The notes under the pieces are model-generated. The model ran no database searches. It was not told the origin of the DNA and saw nothing but the letters and a program-made list of their open reading frames with translations. A stretch of 64,000 nucleotides of DNA from Paragordius varius (Eukaryota; Nematomorpha). The position numbers and the translations under genes are program-made. The stretch is taken from NCBI GenBank assembly GCA_964247055.1, contig OZ176053.1:12338001-12402000 (forward strand), read 5' to 3'. This document shows, in pieces, positions 26,801 through 38,100 of the stretch (within the stretch, counting starts at the first letter, position 1; each line of letters begins with the position of its first letter).

Positions 26801-29800
26801 TATTCCATCCATATTTATAAATTATAAAAGAAAAAACTTTTTTTTACTAACACATTGTAAAAAGGTGGTAGAATTTATTATTTTTTACCTGTAAAATTTA
26901 ACAAAAATACACAGACACGAAAACCAAACATGATTGTAGAATATATACTGTTATATCTCTCCTCCGCAAAGTGTAAGCTATAAAATGTGTTTTTCTTCAA
27001 TATTGTAGTGTTAAATAACAATATATATATATATATATATATATTAAAGGGCAACGATCTAACACAATTTTGGTGCAAATTAATTATTATAAAACCTACA
27101 ACCGTTTTTTTAATGTGTTTTGTGTTAAGTGTGGTACATTTTAAAAATTGAAAAATGAGCTTAAATTTGAAATAGTTTAATTATTTTATGTGCTGGTTCT
27201 TAAATATATAATATTTTATCTAGGGTTTTTTCAGACGAAGCATTCAACAAAAAATACAGTATAGACCGTGTCTCAAAAACCAGCAATGTAGTATCCTTCG
27301 AATAAACCGAAATCGATGTCAGTATTGTCGGTTAAAGAAGTGTATAGCTGTAGGCATGTCACGAGATGGTATATCATACATCTAAAAATTAACAAATTAC
27401 TTTTACTAGTGAAACTAATGGGTTAAATATATATTAGCGAATTCTAAAATATTCATTAATTGAGAGTCCTTATCTGATATATAATGATTAAAAATTTTTC
27501 GACTCTTATTTATTCAATCATATCAACCTTGATTTATATCATACAAATTTATAGAATCTTCAAAAGAATTAGGGATTTAAGGCAGGGTTGTCCAACACAA
27601 ATGGCGTGGCGGGTCCCATTTCAACTTAATATGGACATTCATTATAAGGTTTCAGTAAGACTGTAGAATGCAAACACGATATAACAATTTCTTCTAATTC
27701 TTGCCAATTATATAGACATATTTAGAAAACATGCGAAAAAATATCAATTTTACAAATTGTGAACTTTATTGAGTTTCAAAATTTGCAGGCCGCACATCAA
27801 GTATCGGAGAGTTTCATGTTGGACACCCCTAATTTAAGATATCTAATTTTTTATTTTAACCCGAATAGTAAGCATTACTGTTACAAAAAAATTAAACACA
27901 CAGACAACTCTTGATTTTTTAATATGGTGTAGCTGTTCGCTTTGGTCGTGTCCCTAAACGAGAAAAGGCCAAAATTTTGGCCGAAATGTGCCGAGTCATA
28001 AATTCAAAATCCTCTTCCACTACTGCCAACAGTGCGAACCACGAGTCGGCGAACAACATGAATTATACTCATAGTACAAACGGTGTGATGAATATTGTTA
28101 ACAAAAATATACCGCAAACTTTTATGGATGATGGTACCACCTCCTCAATAGATGTGGACAAAACGATGTTAAATGCGAAAAATAATTCGCCTGAATTATT
28201 ATTTGATAATCCCAGACAACAGGGAAATTATCAACAGCCTTCGGTCGGCCATCAAAGATTTACTGAAATTCTAAACTTGATTTATAATGCATATGTTCAC
28301 ACCAATCTTAACGAATACATTTCCAGTTTGAATTTAACGAAAGAAAGGATCCCCTATAAAGTAATAATAATAATATCGATTCTTAGTTAGTTAAAAATTT
28401 TACGTCCAATTTTAAGTAAAGGATGTATTATTTGATTTACAATATCTATTTAATATTCCACTTTGATATTATTATAGACTTGTCCGATAAGTCTATTTTT
28501 CTGTGAAAGCATGAAAGACTCAGCCGGAACATCGATTTCTAACGCAAATTTTACGAAAGCCATCCACCAAATAGTTGAATTTGCCAAACAGATTCCAGGG
28601 TTCATTACGCTAGATCAGGAAGATCAAATCACATTATTAAAAGTATGGCGAAAAGTTTTTATCTCAAAAATTTTACCATTCCTTTCGTGAATTTATACAT
28701 AATATTTTGTCATTTTTTAGACCGGTGTTTTTGAGGTATTATTGATTCGACTCAGCAAACGCTTAAATCCAAATCAAATACAAATGGTAAATTTTATATT
28801 TTAATTATTATTATAATAAAACATGTTAAAATTACATACAACCAACTCATTGATAAAACAGTTGATATCAAATTACACGACGGCTTTTGTCTCAACGGCC
28901 CTCAATGAATCATATATGGGATTGAATCAACTTTTATTCACTATACTGCACAATTTCGTTCATCAAGCCAATGAAACACCACAAAATGATATAGAAACTG
29001 CGCTTTTATGTTGCCTTATTCTTGTCACTCCTGGTTTATATATATTTATAATAGCGCATGCATAGCGAAAATACAGTAAAAACAAAATACATTCGATAAA
29101 TTTGAAATTGAAATGATATTTTTGAATCAGTAAATATAATTTTAAGGGTGTGTGCCTTATAGACAAAATATAATTTAACTATTATTCATTAAGATATAGG
29201 TGTAAACTAATTTAATTATACACATATTTCTTAGAACGTATTGGTATAAAGTATCCGGATCAAGTTTTGAGGCTTCAATCTGAACTGATTCAACTTAGCA
29301 AATGGTTTTTTGTAACTTGTCAACCACCTGTTAATAGCACTAATGAAATGGCTAACGTTACACCATTCGATAGTTTTACCCATAAGATCGGAGAAATAAG
29401 GCGTGTCAATTCACTTCACTCAAAACTTTTATGCTTTAAAAATAATGAAGCACATGTGCCTATGGAAAATCGCATACCATCTTTAGACATGGTAAAAATT
29501 TGATCCTAAAAAACGGTGTAAATTAATATGCGACTATAAATTTCTATATAACCGTTTTATTGTTTTTAGGCAAACGATATGGATTCGAAACAAGCACCGA
29601 ATGTGACAGACCCATATGGTAAAATGTCTGTACTACGGAGTTTTCTCAAAAAAGATACCAACTCTCTGCAAAATTTAAATGTGACGATGAATGAAACGGA
29701 CATTGTTAAAACGCCCCAAACATTTCATAATTGTTACTCTTCTCCTGTTAATGTTGTTACATCTCCTAACAATATCAACAAGGGGAGTAGCAATGATGTA

Positions 29801-30454
29801 TGTAAAGGGAAATCTTATAGTAATATGGTTGCATTTAACGCAAACCAACAAAATTTCCTACTGCCAAAACAAAATGCGATCTTGAGTGCATTTTTATCCT
29901 CTATCGGATCTCATCATTTAAAACCGTCTTGCACATCTAACTCAATAAATATTCCATTGGTAATAGATTCTGTTAAAAATGATAAAGGCACAACAAGCCC
30001 TGAGAAGTTTAGTTTAACTGACAACATAAAAGATGTACCCAAGTTACCAAGGCGATGTAAATCCTCTTCTCATATCATTGATAAATATGGACGTCTAAAT
30101 AACAACTTACCCAAAACTAAAAGAAAACTTAATTCCCCTATGAACATGGAACAACCCAATAGTCCTATTAATGCGAAAAAAGTAAAAAAGGCTGCATCGC
30201 CAAATTATATTAATTCAACCAAGAAAGAAATGATCGCAAAATGGTTGAAATCATCTGTATATACCATGGATTTAGGGTTAAACCAAAAAGATAGTCAAAC
30301 TCCCAACGGTTTAACCAATAAAGCACAACAACAAGCTTATCCTATTGATGGATATGGCGAACGTAAAAGTATGTTATTGCATGTTATAGAACACGAAACT
30401 AACTTATTACTCAATGAAAATCAACCGCTGGATCTTTCTAGAAAAAAGCGTTAG
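23832..30454 (+). CDS. Nuclear receptor of the E75/Rev-erb (NR1D/NR1E) group
   Basis: Exons: 23832-25143, 25385-25582, 26280-26368, 27224-27368, 27933-28360, 28478-28642, 28721-28786, 28862-29033, 29235-29491, 29570-30454 (3717 nt, 1238 residues). Residues 1-505 are an Asn/Ser-rich A/B domain. The DNA-binding domain starts [18 protein letters not shown] at 512, with P-box CEGCKGFFRRS and second finger YRPC...[15 protein letters not shown]. The C-terminal extension [11 protein letters not shown] is diagnostic of E75/Rev-erb. The ligand-binding domain (about 700-930) has [29 protein letters not shown] and [13 protein letters not shown]. The family binds haem and represses transcription through corepressors. 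A 300-residue C-terminal extension ends [15 protein letters not shown] fits the CtBP-binding consensus PxDLS, and PLNLE (500-504) is similar. The exon 1 start is the first ATG of a long frame and could be extended by upstream exons. The intron before exon 5 holds a hAT MITE. Confidence 0.93.
27583..27831. mobile_element. hAT-type MITE in a nuclear-receptor intron
   Basis: Starts CAGGGTTGTCCAACA (27583) and ends TGTTGGACACCCCTA (27831), inverted ends of about 15 bp. Flanking 8-mers are ATTTAAGG (27575-27582) and ATTTAAGA (27832-27839), a target duplication with one change; 8 bp is the hAT hallmark. It is about 250 bp long and non-coding. A relative lies at 55769. Confidence 0.8.
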
Positions 30455-30587
30455 AATGATTTTAATTACAAGCACACCCACATTTCTATAAGGCGTGGTG
30501 TGTCCTGTTCCTACTTTTTTTATTAATGATTGATCTCTATTGTATTTACTCAAATTATAATAATACTGAGGGGAAAATTGGTACCCT

Positions 30588-30631
<44 letters not shown>

Positions 30632-31585
30632 TGGTATAATTTTTATTAAATATTGTATATATTGCATTTAAGCCAAATCAACCCAAAAGTATTACTTTTT
30701 CCTAATATATATTCAATGTATTTATTTAAATGGAAAAGTCATTTATTGGAGACTTTTAGCTGATTGGGATTGGATTTCTTATCTTTATATATAATAAAAT
30801 ATATTTTCAATCAAGTATAATCAACCCTATTAACCATTTAAAGTCAACAAATATTTTTTAAAAAAATATCTTTCAATGTTAAAGTATCAAATATAAAATT
30901 GGTATTAATTTACATTTAAAATGGTTTTTGTAGATGTTTAAAATATTTATATAGCAAAAGAAAAAACAGTATTTAAATCTAATGTCCCAATCAGCCCAAG
31001 TAAACTTTCAAGTGACATTAAATATTATATGATAAAAAATTGTCGATTTTTTGGGTCTTATAACAAGGGAATATGAATATACATTTATCTATCTTTTGTG
31101 CATTTATTTTGTGATTTCTTCTAACTTATGAAATATTTTATATTTATTATGATACATAAGTGGAATGAATACATTTTTTGTATATATAATCATGAATGAT
31201 TTTTAATTAATTGATATTATATAATTTATGATGTGTTGAAACTTACTTTTTTTATTGCTTAAATTTGTATTTTGATTTGATTCCGATAACACCCATATTA
31301 ACGCAATCCTACAAAAGTATTATTTTTTGATTTTACATTTATGTTTTTGATCTGATTAAAATATAAATATATATTTTATATTGATTAATGGCAATTGATT
31401 ATGTAGTTTATACCTTCCAGTTTGTTCAATTATTGGTAGCAGCTGTTGTAACAATTTGATTGCTATGGTTTGATTTTCGATTCATCCTCTATTCCTCCTC
31501 TACTTTACCTGTTATAAGCTCTTAAACTTTTAAATCCTGATATTATTCTCGAGGAAGGAGTTTATATTACAGCATGAGCAAATGT
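30455..31585. other. 3' flank of the nuclear receptor
   Basis: Non-coding, AT-rich. It includes a (CA)n then (TA)n microsatellite at 30591-30628 and an AATAAA at 30793-30798 that could serve the receptor gene if its 3' UTR is about 350 nt. No gene seen. Confidence 0.5.
30591..30628. repeat. (CA)n(TA)n microsatellite
   Basis: Fourteen CA units followed directly by TA units. Confidence 0.9.
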
Positions 31586-31745
31586 ATATGGCTAGTTTTT
31601 TATTAAATATTGCCAAATGGCATATAGTAGAAAGAGCATTATTGACTAATGGCTGTAGAAAGCGAAAGAAATGAAAGCTTGCCAATATATTACCATTCGA
31701 CGTATATGCTATCTGGCAATAATTAATGAAAAACTAGCAGCGTCT
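31586..31745. repeat. Foldback repeat with about 40-bp arms
   Basis: The left arm GGCTAGTTTTTTATTAAATA then TTGCCAAATGGCATATA is mirrored by the right arm, whose reverse complement reads GCTAGTTTTTCATTAATTAT then TGCCAGATAGCATATA. It sits 5 bp from the next MITE. Ends are not precise, and the superfamily is unknown. Confidence 0.5.
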
Positions 31746-31750
31746 ATTTA

Positions 31751-31977
31751 CAGTCATGTATCCTTTATTTTATCAAAAATTTATTTTCTTTCGTTAAATG
31801 GGTATAATTTATTTGGTAAAGAATGGAAAAAACAAGAGCTCTATGGTATTAACAATATCATATTCAAAAAAGTATAGAATTACCATAGAGCTCCTGTTTT
31901 TTCCATTCTTTACCAAATATTTATGCCCATTTAACGAAAAAAAATAAATTTTTGATAAAATAACGGATACATGACTG
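31751..31977. mobile_element. Tc1/mariner-type MITE with long terminal inverted repeats
   Basis: The sequence is an almost perfect palindrome. The CAGTCATGTATCC arm runs for about 100 bp to GAGCTCTATGGTA, then a 32-bp loop, then the arm in reverse to GGATACATGACTG. Both ends are flanked by TA, the mariner target site. The near-identity of the arms suggests a young insertion, or one that forms strong hairpins. Non-coding. Confidence 0.7.
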
Positions 31978-32399
31978 TACTCATACTGTATCAAAAAATA
32001 TGGTGGGTTTAACTTTATTAATATTTTAATTTTAAAATCTTTTCAATTATTTTTCTCTTGCTCCAAACTTGGAAGCATTAATATACTCTTCATTGTTGTC
32101 CAAAGTTTGACTATTTTGATTTTTAGTTTAATTATGTCACATGATCACCATATTTTGTTGTACTCATAATTTTTGCATCCCTATTGCTATTCTTCGATGT
32201 CTAGATCAAATGGGATTGAATTAAATTAAATACACACCCAATCATGCAGATAAGAGGAATTATAATAATTGATAGTCTATTATATGTTGTATAACGAGAT
32301 TTGCCAATATTACCAAGTTTTTGTACGGTGGGTTTGTGGGAAAAAAATAATAATGTACCATGTTGACATTGGCCGTGTAGAGAATAAAGAAAATTCATA

Positions 32400-32690
32400 T
32401 TCATTTATAAATGCGTCGACTATAATCTGATCAATTTGAGTTAACTCCTCAGTTAAGCCCCACCCCATGTGAAAATATGTGTTATATATATACAAGTCCC
32501 TAAAACTCGTGTCTTATGAGACATTTTCTGGAAAAAGTTTAGGCCATGCAAATTCAATCATATCTTTTTTCAGGAATTCATATCGTCGGTTACTTTTTTG
32601 AATTAGCCTCTGTATTTAACGATTTACGCATAAAAAACATTTTTCCCCCAATAGACCAATTAATATCAATCATAGTTCATGTCTCTTGTA
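32400..32690. repeat. Diverged relic of the Helitron array monomer
   Basis: Colinear with the array unit at 10343: AAGCCCCACCCCATGTGAAA corresponds to the GGCCCACCCCGTATGAAA block. It is followed by CAAGTCCCTAAAACTCGTGT, GAGACATTTTCTGGA and GGCCATGCAAATTCAAT. The later GCCTC...ACGATTTACGC block also corresponds. Much more diverged than the two intact elements, so an older insertion. Confidence 0.65.
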
Positions 32691-32919
32691 AAAAAAATAA
32701 ATTAAGGTTAAGTTTTTTAAATTGATCTATGGGTAAGGCCATTTGGAAAATGGACAAGTTTTCTTTAATTTTAACACAATAATGAGAGCTAAATAATAAT
32801 ATCAAAAAAATTCTAAAAAATGGATATTATGCTTGAAATTTTAATTTGTGGCCAAATTTTGTTGAAGCGATTTTTATGATTGTTTTAACCATAGTGGAAA
32901 CGATATAGAACACTTGAAA

Positions 32920-33187
32920 CAGTGGTTCCCAACAGGGGCCGTAGAAAAATCTAAGGGGGGCGCGAAAATTTTGAGAATATGTTTAAAAAATAAAAGATTT
33001 CAGGTGCAAATTACCAAGATTTGTCATACATATAAAAAATATTTTAAAAATTGCAAGTGCAAGGTTCTCATTGATTGGAATTTTTATATTATAATAAATT
33101 TTACATTTATCTTGGATTAATTAAAACGGGGGCGTGAGGGTTTTTTCAATTTTGTGGGGCGTGAACAAAAAAAGTTGGAAACCACTG
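32920..33187. mobile_element. hAT-type MITE (CAGTGGTTCCCAAC ends)
   Basis: Ends CAGTGGTTCCCAAC (32920) and GTTGGAAACCACTG (33187) are inverted repeats of the widespread hAT type. The 8-mers CTTGAAAC and CTTAAAAC at the two junctions resemble a decayed 8-bp duplication, though the left one would share its last base with the element. Subterminal GGGGGGCGCG/GGGGCGTGA G-rich blocks are typical of this group. About 268 bp, no transposase. Confidence 0.75.
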
Positions 33188-34386
33188 CTTAAAACATCAT
33201 AAAAACACATTTTCATAATACAATACACCGTTTTATGTGAAGTATCTTAAAGCCCGAATCAATTAAATTTTGCCATAAATTAAATTTGAAGGCAATTTAA
33301 TTCTTTTTTTCAAATAAACATCATTTGTGTCACAAATTAGCATATATATTTCAAAATTTCTAACGCCCTTCTTCGGAATTATTAAATTTATTTTAATTAT
33401 AATACCATTTTAGAGGGGTCTTAAAATTGGGTCTTTTAAATTATATAAAATCATGAAATTTTTAGTGACGTTTTTAGAAATGAAGCATTAAGCTTTCACT
33501 CAAAAAGTTTATGCCAAGTTTTGCGTTCCGATATGAAGACTTTATCACAAAATTGTATAAAATGATCCCACTGAAAATATAATCAGATAAAACTAATGTA
33601 ACGATTATCATGGTGCTTTTTGGGCCATATGAGGTCTGCAACCAAGTCACTATCACTTTTGGCTAATTTCTTCATATCAATGGAAAAGTTTGATCATATT
33701 TTGTTAATAAATTTTATCTGGTAAACAATAAATGCTTCATTCCAAATAATATCACTAAGATATATCATAATCTATATAAGAATAACATGATTTTTATAAA
33801 AAATTGAATTTTAGGTGGACCCTAAGAGTCTCAGACCCGTCCAAAAGGACAAGTTCTCTCAAATAAAAGGCCGAAATCAAGATTTTTGAAGAAACCCTAA
33901 GTTTTGATATCAAATAAAATTTAATCGAAAAAAATAGTATTTTGCTTTAAAAATTAATTTATGGCAAATTTTTGGTGAAGCGAGTTTTATGGTATTTTGA
34001 AGCATCGTGGCAATGGTATAAAATTTAAAATATTATTAAAAAACTTTTTTTATAATTTCACAGTGTACAAAAATACCATGATGAATATGTATGTATTTCG
34101 GATATATATGTGGTTTCACTGTGTAATTACACCCTTTAAAACACCTTTCAGAACCTTAAAAAATGTATGAACCAAAGTTCTAACTTTTTTTAAAATTTTA
34201 TTAGATCAAAATTCTCTCGATCTATTTAAATATTTATTCTAAATATTCGGCAAAATTCCTTGTTACATATCTAATAAATAAAGTACTCAATTAATGATGA
34301 AAGTTTTACAAATTTATCCTCTTATATCATGAATATTACTAATAAATTTTTTTCTGTCGATTTTCGACTGATCTCATATGTAATTT

Positions 34387-34824
34387 ATGAAAACAGCTGC
34401 CGAGCTCAGAGACGAATTTATTTGGTCAGTCAAAAACGGTGATATAGAGAGAGTTAAACATTTTATTAAATCAGAGGTTTGTTTTTAATTAAGTTTAGTT
34501 TGGTGTTAATGAAGATTTAAAAGGGCGTTTACCCATTCATTATGCTGCCGACTTTGGACAAGAAAATATTGTAAAATATTTAATCGAGAATGGATCAGAT
34601 ATAGATGTATGTAAATTTTACATTTTAGGCATACGATAAACATGGAATATCTCCATTGTTAGCGGCTACTTGGGAAGGCCACACAAATATTGTTAAAATT
34701 TTACTGGAAAACGTAAAATTTAAATAAATTTTAGGGTGCTAATAAAAACGTTTTGTCACCGCAAGGTTCCACATTGGTCGATTGTGCTGACAAAATGGAT
34801 ATTAAACAATTGTTAAAATCCTAA
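34387..34824 (+). CDS. MTPN: Myotrophin (ankyrin-repeat protein V-1)
   Basis: Small ankyrin protein that in animals binds actin-capping protein and inhibits capping. Exons: 34387-34476, 34499-34606, 34629-34712, 34735-34824 give 123 residues (family 118). Motifs: EFIWSVKNGDIERVK at the N-terminus, GRLPIHYAADFGQENIVKYL (ankyrin 1), GISPLLAATWEGHTNIVKIL (ankyrin 2), and the STLVDCADKMDIKQLL cap. All three introns are exactly 22 nt, phase 0, with GT...TTTAG ends. The small size, single-domain composition and repeat sequence leave little doubt. It precedes PHM on the same strand by 336 nt. Confidence 0.94.
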
Positions 34825-34872
34825 AAAATTATGTGATAGTGATGCATTTATTTTTTTATACAATATTTATTA

Positions 34873-34878
34873 AATAAA
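34873..34878 (+). terminator. Polyadenylation signal of myotrophin
   Basis: AATAAA 48 nt after the myotrophin stop codon, in a T/A-rich setting. It is the only well-placed hexamer before the next gene. Confidence 0.5.
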
Positions 34879-35160
34879 TTATTTTTATATTATATGATAT
34901 TTCTTTATATTTTTTAATACATATATAATAACCTGTTGGATTTTATCTTCCTATCTTTAAGGATGCGTAGGACTTTTAAGGCTCTTATCGAAAATCGATA
35001 ATTTAGGTAGTTTGTGTGTGATATATTCAAATTTATTTTTTCATCTCCCTATATAGTAATGCTACTCCCTTAGATTTCGAGTATTCAAATTACTTATGTA
35101 AATTTTATAATTTAATAATCATTAATGGGTATTTTATTACGGGCCAGTGGCTTAAGTTTA

Positions 35161-38100
35161 ATGAAAAATTTGTTGTATCTCATAATCATTTTATCATATA
35201 TTGGTTTACTATCCTTTTCCAAAACTACAAACGATGATTTTTCCTTGGAATTGCGAATTCCATCGTTTACGGCTGAACACGTAAGTTAAAAACGCTTTTA
35301 ATCTAAAACATTTAGGCTAATATGTATATGTGCCATGGAATCAAAATCAATTACTTCGAACCACTCTACATAAGTATTTTTATTGGCATAAATGATTAAA
35401 TTTAATAGCTAAATTTGTTGCGATCGATGAAACCCATAATGCTCATCATATCCTTCTTTATGGATGTGAAGAACCGGGTTATCCTCTCCAAGATTCTGAA
35501 AATATTTGGTAATTTTTATGTTAACTTTATTTAAAAAAACTTTTACCCATACATTTTATCTTTTAATAAACAGTATCATAATAGATTTCTCAAAAACAAT
35601 TGTTTTTGATTGTTATTGCTGGACGCAAGATTGTTATTATTTCATTTTTATTTTGTTGAAAGTGTAAAATGTAACATATAAACAGCCATTAAAACTTTAT
35701 AATATTTTGGTATGTTTTGCCAAAACTTGCTTATATTTAGTGATTTTTTTTTAATAATTTCAAATTTAATATTTAATGCCATCCTTTTTGGATGGGTTCT
35801 TATCAGTTTTTAATCATATAAACAAAGATTTTAGCTGACTTTATTTAATTTTGTCTAATCAAATGCTCCAATTTTATGAATCGATTTACTTAATTGAAAA
35901 TTATTGAGCATTTAAGACGCTGTATCTGAATTCCATTCCTTTGTTCCAAATGCAGTTTATTAAATCTTTTTTTATTTGATATGACTTTATAAGTTTAAGT
36001 TAAGCGGTCTTAATTGAAAGTTAGCCGATGTGAGCCCCTCATTATTTTATGATTAAAGTTTTAATGTCAATTTTTTAGGCCCTGCGGAGAAATGACTAAA
36101 AGCGATGAAATACATTACCCAATTTGCAAAAAATCACCAAAGATTATATATGCTTGGGCTAATATGGCACCTGAATTAAATTTACCACCAAGTAAGCAAT
36201 ACCTAATAATTACGATTTTAGTGTTTTTGCCCGTTTTTTAAGGTTTAATGAGACATCGATGTAAAAATTAAATGCAATATATTCTATATAATAATAGACA
36301 CTGGATTTAAAATTGGTCCTGGCACAAAAGTCAATTCCCTAGTTATGCAAGTCCATTATCTGAAGCCAAGTATTTGAGATAATATCTAACTTAACTACCA
36401 TTTAGGTAAAAGCGAAGATAATTCTGGCATTAGGATGCAATTGACAGATAAATTGTATGTATCTTCCTTTATTAAAATGTTATTTAATTATTGTTTTATT
36501 TTCGTTTTAGCTTGCCCCAAGAAGCCGGTATCTATTTGCTGTTAACTGGTGGCTTTATATTACCTAATTCTTATGGTATATTAAATTTATTTATTTAAAT
36601 ATAATTACCGGTTCTGAATTAATGCTAAAATATACCCATTATAAATTGATTTATAAAATAAATCTCCCATAAATTTGTTGTCTGTAGTACAATGAATAAA
36701 TAGTTAATCGACAATTTCTAATGATATGTGAAAACCTCCAATATTAGTTACAGTTTTTAGATCTCTTCGAAACTTTATCATTTGGCGATATTAATTTTGT
36801 ATGTATCCCAACGTTATTTGGGTATTGCAGTCTATAATGGTACAGTTAAGTTAAACAAAGTTACTAGAATACTACATGCATCGCGTACTTTAATATTTGA
36901 TCCAATTTTAAAATCTATTCCCTTTAATATAATATATTAAGGATAATAATTGTGTGAAAAATTAGGGCATTGTGTCATTTTTTATATTATAGTAAAAAAA
37001 ATAACGCTTATGAAACTCCATAATTTTTTTGAAAAAAAAAACAGATCAAAGAGGGATATTTCAATTTTTGTGCATCCTTGCAAATGGGACTTTTTAATCA
37101 TAGATATATTTTTAATTCTAAGCTTACACATCTATTTCCACAAAGAGAGCTATTATTGGCCATTTCAGTTAAATGAAAGGGTATTTACTTTTTTCATTTT
37201 TATGAGTTACGATTTTGAAAAAAAGTACAGTGAATAATTAAATATGTAACTAATAAAATCATAAATCTGATACATGGCATGTATATTTAATCCCCTACTA
37301 TTCATTAAAATTTATCGATAATAGCTCTCGTTACTGTATTCATAGAGATTACTAAATCATTTATTATAGATGCCTATTTATGCGCACAATTTATCCAAAA
37401 AAATATTCTTTTTTTACAAATAGTTGTTAAACTAGCACAAAAGACGCTTAACTGTAATATCATAAAAATATTAAAAGTATAAATACTTACCATAAGGTAC
37501 ATTTAACAAAATGTTTATTATGTAAAAATATTTTTTCTTAAAACCTTATTTTAGAATCGATGGAAGCAGCTTGTTCCATAGACCTTGATGTCAAAATTCA
37601 TCCTTTCGCTTTTCGGGCCCATACCCATAAATATGGGTATTTAGTTTCGGGCTATGTCGTTAAAAACGGACAATGGATAAAGTTGGGTGAAATATCGCCT
37701 CAATTGGAACAAGTCATTTTAACCAACTAAATTTTAGATGTTTTATCCAGTCAAAAATCAAGTTACCATTGAAAAAAATGATATTTTGGTATGATACATT
37801 TAATTTAAATTTCATCTTTTATGCTTAATGCCCAGCAATCGTTTAACAAAATAGTTATTTTTGACCTAAAAGGCGTGATGGTATAGTAGGTAGGGGGCCG
37901 GACTTAAACTCTGCGTGCCAGAGTTCGAACCACAAAACTACGCAATTTTTCCATCATCACTGTCAGCCCTGGGCAGGCGAGTGTTAAAGCCTTCACATGT
38001 CCGGATACAAATTTAAGTCCTTAACCTTTAATAAAAAAAGGAAAAAGGAGACTCTAACTGTATATTTTATTTTGAACTAAATTTATCATTTATTTTATAG

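Larger units (their letters stand above)
31978..34386. other. Intergenic stretch with repeat relics
   Basis: No gene recognised. It holds a Helitron-array relic (32400-32690) and a hAT MITE (32920-33187). A dispersed motif is also present: GCCAAATTTTTG(G/T)TGAAGCG followed by TTTATGRT and GTGG near 32850-32905 and again near 33962-34020; part of it recurs at about 59080. The MITE sits inside or beside that older repeat. Confidence 0.5.

Noticed and set aside
36950-37237. 95-codon open frame inside a PHM intron
   Set aside because: It lies between well-supported PHM exons, is K/F/I-rich like translated AT-rich DNA, and shows no motif.
37872-37945. A functional tRNA gene
   Set aside because: Box A and box B are present, but the acceptor stem does not pair convincingly and a SINE-like body and A-rich tail follow.
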